In this document: positions 50,601-55,576 of the stretch, piece by piece
Numbering within the stretch: position 1 is the stretch's first letter
Layout of the letters: every line of letters starts with the position of its first letter
Source: Actinoallomurus sp050942425
Lineage (GTDB): Bacteria; Actinomycetota; Actinomycetes; Streptosporangiales; Streptosporangiaceae
Assembly (NCBI RefSeq): GCF_050942425.1
Contig: NZ_CP192063.1
Span: forward strand, 3,410,001 to 3,474,000
DNA length: 64,000 nt
Direction of reading: 5' to 3'
Program-made: the position numbers and the translations under genes
Notes under the pieces: model-generated
Databases searched by the model: none
What the model saw: the letters and a program-made list of their open reading frames with translations, nothing else
Told to the model about the DNA's origin: nothing

Positions 50601-51031
50601 ACGTCGTGTTCAGCCCGCTCCCACGCGAACGCGAACTGCCGGCGACTGGGTTCGCCGGTCAGCTCGTTGTCGTAGACGGCGCGCAGCGTCGGGTCGGTGA
50701 GACCCGGCAGGTCGTCGGACGAGGCGGCCAGCGTGACCCCGGTGCCTGGGACCGACGTCGGCCGCAGGGTCACATCTGCCTGCGGGATCAGACCACCGAG
50801 CAGTCCGAACACCAGCGCGGCGGAGGCCACCGCCCGGCCCCGCACCAGGTGCCACGGCTTCGCCTTAAGCCGCCTCGGGCCCTCGCCCACGCCGGCCACG
50901 ACGGAGTCCGGGCGGGTGGCGGGATCCGGGCGCACTCCGGCACTCGGAGCGACGCGCCTGCCGGTCCGCCGGGACGTCAGCGCGGCCGCGACCAGCAGTA
51001 CAGAGGCGATACCGAAGAGGAGGGAGTTCAT
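41672..51031 (-). CDS. Giant multi-effector polymorphic-toxin-like protein with papain-fold toxin, ADP-ribosyltransferase and HINT domains
   Basis: 3,119 residues from ATG 51031. Order: membrane segments about 1-20 and 67-84; a region with a PD-(D/E)XK-like pattern (GAEIDALY 321-328, HIDELKAA 336-343); Tox-PL papain-fold domain about 560-695 (Cys569 or Cys572, His649, Asp664); beta-rich region 930-1180; ADP-ribosyltransferase about 1250-1425 with Arg1324, STS 1350-1352 and ExE Glu1387/Glu1389; a CdiA nuclease-like region about 1485-1640; coiled coil; Pro/Thr linker 1780-1985; HINT 1995-2129 (CFPAGT, TPDH, HNC); helical region about 2290-2800; Asn/Gly/Ser-rich tail to 3119. Tox-PL domains deamidate or cleave targets and ExE enzymes modify Arg. 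It is probably surface-anchored and autoprocessed. No immunity gene is visible downstream. The upstream neighbour is an anchored coiled-coil protein. Confidence 0.85.
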   Translation of the reverse strand: MNSLLFGIASVLLVAAALTSRRTGRRVAPSAGVRPDPATRPDSVVAGVGEGPRRLKAKPWHLVRGRAVASAALVFGLLGGLIPQADVTLRPTSVPGTGVTLAASSDDLPGLTDPTLRAVYDNELTGEPSRRQFAFAWERAEHDVGRMTRYLADLRKRPGRTLDQVLTELYAQRIKREAPKTATAADADAALLAAVRPVLARINIKEPVLQKFLTRAQPPNAAKRRAETDEVLRAIADLPLDAAGGIARIDRDSASSLVADTLQSVDHLSELREVSAIARNEAKSGTTVYAGLKRTEKSPAVVIDGTVVPGLEIWAEAGQRGAEIDALYMGADGLLHIDELKAAATTSNTRAIKQLPRLERWQAADPIHRRATMRIESTGKWGRLTQEDRVEGEPAKMFVARVADAGVWLRVGGTVFEPGQVAALADAFETGTLVPDATLPSPSRVRADMVRDAGGSWIYRGLLSGSGGTPAGDQGKGSVPAVASPAVPSTATVPDGKSPSDRLQNLLNRLRRQSSSRTASRVPDGTLPAIFDGSADPDELARLYERDYAALAKINTPRYRPSSGYDQNCLYCAIGTDEAVATGTRDPAPAPPVFDATDRERAYELQREIVSRQGVHPVSSWDEIVAEMQRAGEGARALVALWRKDGSAHILNVVHDANGVVFLDSQKVDGGRGGFAALPRIDSLKKIELIPTDFLSQSSGASAERPETLATGAGEQGSSPNATPPIDTDLARRIGQFDTLRTKLGEADQATAAAERALRTAQFSAQGAPAPPETISTLADRLHKALDAQIKTENELIRLGNKITSAGGKKAKAGWLRQAQIREVERVSAQWRAIQRDQWARGSTWRARVEKLGMEWALPYMARTKRIPHGHRHLADAAASGELDRQYDTSLVNPGEGSTKALPAPGSAGKVARTVKGAGKAVTAPIIAWSRRVTGSAGVQIVRDPVDGGFYLLLRNRRDKVEVEEIPNAARIKTKIGESPFWQVGEIRGVQVGFVLEGVANTQSSFGLKWEKQLGQEKWSAYKLSPFKRGPWVISGGSDNAQSGKLTRQRKVSTKVDVPLKLAFRLPGQQEAWSVPSVIEAKLSFEVAEDFPLDFSAPNAMARLFELKPSLELVAGVDYNPNTLAEGLSQWLEAHGIKSPPLDAIVDVLKEALSGVNLSFESAFVVPLGKGFKGVNAPIYSPDVPSGQVASPQSGADQDTATPTTRVRASGQNARNRGFLPTEPATSAVSSPRGAKPAVTPIGGLSVAPQFGETTWDAVLARLSGGQKKTLRDYSEGHFAELNDFLRGKRNSSPWGRIALKRKAAALDRIMRRRPVPQDIDVIRSVTAGAFGAPLNALAGTVVDEPGFMSTSLGGKVFSPSRPVRLHLRVPRGTPAVYLGTLSRNDENELLLARNLKYFVVGVRQGPDEQGEQKWDVFAVVLPQDNADAAADALKKLMRDDPDAIAALMGETSQPVRAKTGTGGSVRAKVETGRAFPRTVTDVADDIARANRDVTVRRRYGSSRAAELVIDGDRYGIYRPASAAPDKIASGLRAKYAELAAEPSRDGAPLGGIVVDLSKSGASAQSVGNALSKTAGQKGIPSAIIVVGGDGVAFLGDARADAKQVAMIRQFFAQVYGQGWDRTGYVQNIMRQIEQELASALPSDSTTVRQARNKKIAGLLQQIAQALENARDNGGQYATDASDPSLQGDAAEAARQQALDRLTELYVRMNTDPGSVSIDEISSLIGRLTPERITPGRPLLYPDLQKAGSLIHRIQQERAKGDQADQSLIDDLEQQLRTTLHTIVTTPQVDGGTAIRTPVPNTGATGGRTIGTGKTNEVAQPISTGTPPLPPEVVPYRTQPQQTPVEVTLPDGRRVTLPITPSSPGSAVPEYVPAPGSRIALPQTTVTAPTTRITSTTPTTEIPQWNGSEVAIPGTSARSSLPASSIGGENYVQFTRLPATGGQTGESYVRFTSLSPSYGAQNPEYGGTGLIGRGGGDSPLSTTEEEEAAQPVCNCFPAGTPVATTRGSVPIQDIRVGDHVWAHSLTTGRTELRRVTALFNRHATRMLTLTVSGGVTVQVTPDHPFWIPGRGWTTAGDLRPGDHLARRDGGTAVLLRATERRVSTTVYNFSVAGDHDYYVSAAQLLVHNCTLPGGGRTNGGTRSVSSTDRGETGGYTLEKALKNYNRVFGDASEDTSTGSSGAAPDERPTEKIGQGGQHNAYESGETSNTVPPEEPIIVNGVVEQPPVVRSSDVEAPRQPIVVDADLPKTTTSTPDETGLNETETGVSGGLAGVAGLGTDELANGITRYQESRYPTRDTVMNRVQAYLKMLEFARNDARVAGAPDNGDPAELIASYSGTKPGVVDKNIQTIQSGISQGLTSSPDPGEAQLMYDRLINEPAALQVAGRDCRGDSACEKQKEADWQTLYDLSLPQEISDEQAAYGSDPTEIAQPRYENGKITAVINKRTGKPDPYLQLIYEWQRQGRRSQLAGLYNIQADNATVSALGYQGLINGYTWDPKISNVQNVTNLENYITTQLNKNTNAVNSASAADLSPSMLPFTGGSITYKDGFFNAKDPNDQAAIAQAASLNMELDQIKSQATDLAVLNDQINQSQQQAQGQTFETAKEKAVKSLKDAGYNVWIDGNGKIWYSGNGSAGSADTVGAKINSTVTQYFNSANDTYQTDRFNALIWARNNIRPYVGESPEAYAKRLDEAAAKIAAEQQKGIAAGQAQSDVTTNMPPDPNQKNHYLGDPANTDGTDSTAYVDQTVDAQRNIQDKACQKNPSCAQSMATEKQRVANDQRQVANNRLKDAVQQQLSGGGETTITTSNQPTSPNLVSKLGHGNSGCHGNHCVTANGDGYMSNNGASIDTNNDNGVSGTGTRPTTQPVPHSGTPSELSAAESTANQKDNKQDNNGHDELGSSVNSSNENSTLIGGQYGGGEHQSTTRNDNNGNGNLIAGQYGGGERPSTAGDNNSNSNSNDTATANQKDDKHQNNGHDELDSSVNSSSGNQDTKGSSDPTGDGSSNKDDQGKHGGYAAHLDIKSYKKNHKEKSQSNSNNSDNSGGSENDNRNGHGSGGGGKDNNAGGNDSGGNGKDNNGGGNDNGKSSNGGGDTSNESNPNAGTNGGTQGGDRPLKAGGPN
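42074..42394 (-). repeat. Internal duplications in the toxin tail
   Basis: The peptide ANQKDxKxxNNGHDELxSSV occurs twice (coding about 42321-42394 and 42074-42143). Between the copies lie two versions of GGQYGGGE / AGQYGGGE plus an Asn-rich run. The DNA here is clearly AT-richer and less codon-biased than the rest of the window. Confidence 0.7.
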
Positions 51032-51175
51032 CGCGAGACCGTCACCTTCACCGAAGCCTCGATCGTCCGGTCACTACGCCCTGGAAGATGGCCGTCGCCG
51101 CCTCCGCGCCGCGTGGCGGCGACGGCCGACTCGATTCCGCTCAGCGCGGGCCGAGCTTTCTCCACGGGTCCCGGG

Positions 51176-53275
51176 TCACCTGACCGGCTGCGCGTCGTAC
51201 GTCTGCGCGCCGCCCATGACGGGCTGAGCGACGGCTTGGGCGGCGTCCGAGCCTGTCGGTGAGGAGCCGTCGTCGCTCGATGACCGCACTCCCGCATCCG
51301 CGCCGGTGGCGTACGGAGCCGTAGCCCCCGGAGCGGCGTACGAGGTCGTCGCCGTCGCGTGGTGACCGGCCGAGGCGTAGCCGTCCGAGGACGGCGTGGC
51401 GCCGGTCAGCAGGCACAGCGGGATCATCTTGTGCCCCTGCGCCGAGGCGAGAGGCCGAGCGGTCGAGCACGGGGAGCACGGCAGGTAGGAACCGCGGGCG
51501 GTGTCCGGGCACAGGGGGACCTGGCCCGGCCCGTCCGAGACGGTCGGCTTGTCACTGGCGGCCTGCGCGGCGTCGCTCGGCCGGGCGCCGTCATCAGACT
51601 GGGTGTCGTGGTCGTGTGACCGGTTCCCGTCGTGGTGGCCGTGTCGGTGCTCTGGCCGGGCGCCGTCATCGGACCGGGTGTCGTGGTCGTGTGACCGGTT
51701 CCCGTCGTGGTGGCCGTGTCGATGCTCCGGCCGGGCGCCGTCATCCGACCCGGCGTCTTGGCCGGCGTGGGCGCCGTCGTCCCGACCGGTCTGGGCACGG
51801 GCGGCCGCCTGCGTGCCCTGGCCGGTCTTGGTGCCGTCGGTGGAGTGGTTCGAGTCGCTCGACGAGTCGTCCGAGTTGGAGGCGCTGTTATCGCGCCGCA
51901 GCGTCACGCACAGGCGCTTCACCGCCTTGCCGTCGGCGTCCGTGAGGCCGTTCGCGTCGCCGCCGGACGCGGACGCGATGGAGCAGGGGACGCAGCGCGT
52001 CACCTGGCTCCGGCCGTCGCCGTCCTTGATCAGGCAGAGTCCCGTGGCCTGGTCGTCGCTGGAGGTGGAGTCCTGGCTGGACGAACCATCGCGTGAGGAG
52101 CCGGCGGTGTCGGAGGCGGGCGCGCACACCTGGGCGGTCAGGTCGGCCGTACGGGAAGGGAGACGATGGCAGCCCCCGCAGGCGGTCGCCTGCGACGGAT
52201 CCTGTTCGTCGGACGTGGCGCTCTGGCCGGTGTCCGAGCCGCCTTGGACGCAGATCCGGGGCTGCGAAGCGGACGTGCCCGCAGCGGCTGCCATCGGGTC
52301 GCCCGAGACCGTGCCGGACGCCGCATCGGTCGTGTCGCCGGGCGTGGCGGCCGGTGTTGTGTCGGTCGTGTCACCTGCCGTGGCGGCCGGTGTGGCGTCG
52401 GTCGTGTCGCCGGCCGCGGTGGCCGGTGTCGTGTCGCTGGGCGTGGTGGCGGCCGTGTCGTACTTCGCGGTGCCCGAGGTGTCGGTCATCCCGCACAGGG
52501 ACGGCTCGGCGGTGCAGACGGCGAGGTAAGTCGACAGCCCGGTCGTGTCCGTGCCTCCGGAGAGAGCGGCGACCGTGTCGGCACCGGCGGCAGGCCCGGA
52601 CTGGACGGCCGGCGCACCCGCCTTCTTCGCCTCCTTGGTCGCCTTGGCGGAGGTGCGCGCGGCGGCGAGAGTGACCTGCGGCAACGTCGAACGCCGGGCG
52701 GCGGCCTTGTGCTCGGCGGCGCGGGCTGCCTTCCAGGACCGGGCGGCGGCGATGAGATGGGTCTGCTGCGCGGCGAGCTTCTTGTCGCGGGACCGTAGTT
52801 GCGCCGCCAGCTTGTTCAGCTCGCCGGACGGCTTGCCCGACTGGGCGACCGTCTTCTGCTGCATCGCGCTGATCGCCGCCAGCGACTTGCGGATGAGTGC
52901 GCGCTGGTGCCCGGCGGTCGCAAGCCGGTGCTCGTACGGCGTGCCCGCCACGACCTTCGTCGCTGCCGGAGTCGAGGCGTGACCGGGCGTGGAGGTCTTC
53001 TTGGGCGTCTGCTTCGCCGCCTTGCGCCGCACCGTCTGCTTCGCGCCCTTGTGCTGGACCGCAGTGTGGGTGGTCCGCGCGGTGGCCGGTGACGGGCGAT
53101 CCTGCGCGGCCGTCTTCGTACCGGCGCCCGAGTGCACCGACATGGCCACGGCGATGATGCCGCAGACGATGGCGAGGACGAACAGCAGCAGCGGCCAGGA
53201 TCGGTCGGTGCGCTCGGCGTCGCGGGTACCAGAGGGGAGGATCCGGGCAGAGACGGATCTGGGCTTCTTCGACAC
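51176..53275 (-). CDS. Membrane-anchored coiled-coil, Cys-pair-containing surface protein
   Basis: 699 residues from GTG 53275 (GAGGAG upstream); a longer frame to 53407 lacks support. A short basic cytoplasmic part is followed by one membrane segment (residues 27-47, WPLLLFVLAIVCGIIAVAMS), a Lys/Ala-rich extracellular stretch and a predicted coiled coil (about 125-200, ALIRKSLAAISAMQQKTVAQ). A long Thr/Ser/Asp-rich region follows with repeats GDTTD(A/T)TPAAT and a 25-residue His/Asp tandem repeat. Three CxxC pairs (ACGGCHR, RCVPCS, PCSPCS) suggest disulfides or metal binding. No known family. It lies 144 bp upstream of the giant toxin gene on the same strand, so probably one operon. Confidence 0.7.
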   Translation of the reverse strand: MSKKPRSVSARILPSGTRDAERTDRSWPLLLFVLAIVCGIIAVAMSVHSGAGTKTAAQDRPSPATARTTHTAVQHKGAKQTVRRKAAKQTPKKTSTPGHASTPAATKVVAGTPYEHRLATAGHQRALIRKSLAAISAMQQKTVAQSGKPSGELNKLAAQLRSRDKKLAAQQTHLIAAARSWKAARAAEHKAAARRSTLPQVTLAAARTSAKATKEAKKAGAPAVQSGPAAGADTVAALSGGTDTTGLSTYLAVCTAEPSLCGMTDTSGTAKYDTAATTPSDTTPATAAGDTTDATPAATAGDTTDTTPAATPGDTTDAASGTVSGDPMAAAAGTSASQPRICVQGGSDTGQSATSDEQDPSQATACGGCHRLPSRTADLTAQVCAPASDTAGSSRDGSSSQDSTSSDDQATGLCLIKDGDGRSQVTRCVPCSIASASGGDANGLTDADGKAVKRLCVTLRRDNSASNSDDSSSDSNHSTDGTKTGQGTQAAARAQTGRDDGAHAGQDAGSDDGARPEHRHGHHDGNRSHDHDTRSDDGARPEHRHGHHDGNRSHDHDTQSDDGARPSDAAQAASDKPTVSDGPGQVPLCPDTARGSYLPCSPCSTARPLASAQGHKMIPLCLLTGATPSSDGYASAGHHATATTSYAAPGATAPYATGADAGVRSSSDDGSSPTGSDAAQAVAQPVMGGAQTYDAQPVR
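51581..51750 (-). repeat. 75-bp tandem repeat
   Basis: Two near-identical 75-bp units (51601-51675, 51676-51750) plus a partial third encode SDDGARPEHRHGHHDG and NRSHDHDT, a His/Asp-rich peptide repeat. Confidence 0.9.
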
Positions 53276-53486
53276 GGGAGGGTCTCCTCGTCGGCCGCGC
53301 CGGGGTCCGTACGAGGAGGCCGGCGCGCGGCGGATGCGAATGCGTGAACAGTCTCGGAACACGGGGCAACGCCCCGGAGAAAGACGACGACGGAGCACCG
53401 TCGTCACGCACGTCGCGGCCTGGCCTGCGACCCGCCTTCACGTACATCAGGGACTGGCGCCCAATGCACGTGGGATGTCGAAGCCA

Positions 53487-53515
53487 AGAATGAGGGGACG
53501 ACCGATCACTGTCAA
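53487..53515 (-). promoter_or_regulatory. Promoter of the anchored-protein / giant-toxin operon
   Basis: On the minus strand, TTGACA (53515-53510), 17-nt spacer, CATTCT (53492-53487). This is the best sigma-70-like promoter in the window. It gives a 5' leader of about 200 nt before the GTG at 53275. The 386-bp gap 53276-53661 holds no other gene. Confidence 0.65.
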
Positions 53516-53645
53516 GGTCTCTCGGCCGTACGTTCCCGGGCGTGGCATCCGTGCGGGATGTCCGCCATGAGCGAGCCGCTGTCAGTCCGCTGACGCGTGC
53601 TCGCGGCGGACACCGCTGCGGTGACCCGCCTAGGAGATGGCTGCG

Positions 53646-53964
53646 ATGACCCCCTACAGCGATGACCCCCTACAGCACGGTGACCTCCTCCGAGGACGTA
53701 CCGGCCGACGCGTTGCACCCGCCCCTGCGGCGACCGGACGGCGTGAGCCCCCAGGGTCGTAAGTCGGCGTGGGCGGCGTTCCTGCTGGGAGTAGTGGTCA
53801 GTGTCGCGGCGAATGTCGCGCACACCTGGCACCCGGCCGCCGCCACCCTGCGGACCCACGCCGCCCTGCACGGCGGTTCGACCGGCGGCCGGCATCCAGA
53901 GCCCGGGGCGCAGCCGGCGGTCGCGATCGACGGTGAACGGGGCGTCCGGCCGAAGAGGTCTTGA
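53646..53964 (+). pseudogene. DUF2637-like protein fragment disrupted by a 16-bp duplication
   Basis: The frame from ATG 53662 encodes MTPYSTVTSSEDVPADALH, a linker, then GRKSAWAAFLLGVVVSVAAN and VAHTWHP. The latter resembles the first membrane helix of DUF2637/SpdB-like proteins found in actinomycete integrative elements. The rest of the domain is missing and replaced by unrelated sequence (100 residues total). GATGACCCCCTACAGC is duplicated in tandem (53645-53660 and 53661-53676). The ATG with good spacing to the ribosome-binding site (53646) is therefore out of frame. Confidence 0.55.
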
Positions 53965-54205
53965 CGCGAAGCGGATCTTTTCGCACACTGGCCCTGCCAT
54001 CGGCGCGATGGCGGAGCCGTTGCTGAAGATTCGCAGCGGTGTCCGGTCTGCCTGTTGCTGAGCAAGCAGGGGGCGTGCCGCGTCGGGATGGTGTTGGTCG
54101 CCAGGGCTTGGCGACGCACCTTGCGTACTGCACTTCGTCGTTGACTCGTCGTGATCAGGTGCGGGCGCGCCTCCCGGCGTCTCCGCGCATCCTCAGGAGC
54201 AGACA

Positions 54206-55576
54206 ATGCGCCCCCTCCGCCACATTCCGCCATGCCTTCCTGCCCTCTGGGGCGCCATCAGCCGCTGCGCCGCGGTACGACGCCGCATCACCGGTGCGCT
54301 ATCGACGCCGCGCGCGATCTCCATCCCGAACAGGCCACCGGTCGGCGCCTGGCTGCCGCCCATGATCGGCGTACTGATCGGTGCCGTGCTGGTCATCTCG
54401 ATCGTGGGAGTCCCCGGCGTCGAGCCCGGTTCGGCGTCCGCGCCGGCCTCCGATCGGAGACCGGCACAGGCGTCGGCCGTCGCGGGAAAGGCGCCGGTCG
54501 CCGCCGCGCCCGTCCAGAACGCCCCCCTGTCCGCCACACGGCAGGACCTGACGAAGGTCCGTCGCGCGCTCTCCGCGCTGAGGAAGGCGCGCGCCGAAAT
54601 CGCGGCGCTGCCCGGCGCGTCCGTCGCCGACCTCGACCGTGCCATCGGCGAGCTGGCCCGTACGGCACAGGCCGGGCAGGTCACCGACGCGGTGGCCCGA
54701 ACCGCGCCGACGAACGTCTCGGCCGCCTCCCGCGGCGAACGAGAAAGCCGCGCCATCGCCACGGCCGTCGCCTACGCCCGGGCTCAACTGGGCAAGCCGT
54801 ACATCTACGGCGGCGAGGGCCCGCGCGGCTACGACTGTTCCGGGTTGACGATGAAGGCGTACGAGGCCGCCGGCGTCTCGATCCCGCGGACCTCCGACGT
54901 CCAGTACTGGCACACCCACCACGTCAACCTGGGCCACGAACAGACCGGCGATCTGGTCTTCTTCGAATACCACCGAGGAATGAGCGGACCTGGCCACGTC
55001 GGCATCGTGATCGACCCGAAGCGTCACCTGATGATCGCCGCTCCGCACACGGGCACGGACGTCAAGATTCAGAACTACCTCACGGTCGGCAACGCGGACG
55101 GCTTGGTCGGCTTCGGTCGTCCCGTGAACGGGCACGCCATCCACCCGGCCCACCCGTTCCACGGCCGGATCCCCGCGATCAAGACCGCCGACGCCTCCCC
55201 ATCGGCCCACCGGGCCACCGCGCACACGGCCCGTACGGCGTCGGCCGCGCCGGCGGGCTACACGGTGTCCCCAGCGCGTCGATCCGCAGGCTCGGCCACC
55301 CGCCGGAGCACGCGACCGGCGGTCGATCGGCCCGCGCGGGTGTCGCCGTCCCGACACGGCCGTGCGCATCGGCTCACGCGGGTACCGGCTCGGCACGGCA
55401 ACCGGATCGACCGGTCGGCCCGAACGCCGGCTCACCCGTCTTCTCCGCAGCGTTCCACCTGGTCGGCGCCCACGCCCCCGTCGAGCCGCCGCGCCACGCC
55501 CAGGACGGCGGTACCGCACCGTTCCGGCACGGCCGCACGTCACATCGCCTCCGGCCACGGGGACGGCGCCCGATGA
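54206..55576 (+). CDS. Membrane-anchored NlpC/P60 peptidoglycan hydrolase
   Basis: 456 residues from ATG 54206 (AGGAG five bases upstream). One membrane segment (about 53-72, MIGVLIGAVLVISIVGV) is followed by a short coiled coil (about 110-155, LTKVRRALSALRKARAEIAA) and an NlpC/P60 domain from about 185 with Cys211 (YDCSGL) and His264 (GHVGIV). The C-terminus (about 320-456) is a basic Arg/Ser/Pro-rich tail. NlpC/P60 enzymes cut cell-wall stem peptides. It is co-translated with the next gene (ATGA) and lies in the toxin cluster, so local wall opening for toxin release is a reasonable guess. Confidence 0.88.
   Translation: MRPLRHIPPCLPALWGAISRCAAVRRRITGALSTPRAISIPNRPPVGAWLPPMIGVLIGAVLVISIVGVPGVEPGSASAPASDRRPAQASAVAGKAPVAAAPVQNAPLSATRQDLTKVRRALSALRKARAEIAALPGASVADLDRAIGELARTAQAGQVTDAVARTAPTNVSAASRGERESRAIATAVAYARAQLGKPYIYGGEGPRGYDCSGLTMKAYEAAGVSIPRTSDVQYWHTHHVNLGHEQTGDLVFFEYHRGMSGPGHVGIVIDPKRHLMIAAPHTGTDVKIQNYLTVGNADGLVGFGRPVNGHAIHPAHPFHGRIPAIKTADASPSAHRATAHTARTASAAPAGYTVSPARRSAGSATRRSTRPAVDRPARVSPSRHGRAHRLTRVPARHGNRIDRSARTPAHPSSPQRSTWSAPTPPSSRRATPRTAVPHRSGTAARHIASGHGDGAR

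Noticed and set aside
41672..51031. Type VII secretion (WXG100/LXG) effector
   Set aside because: No LXG or WXG motif at the N-terminus and no Ecc genes nearby; two N-terminal membrane segments instead.
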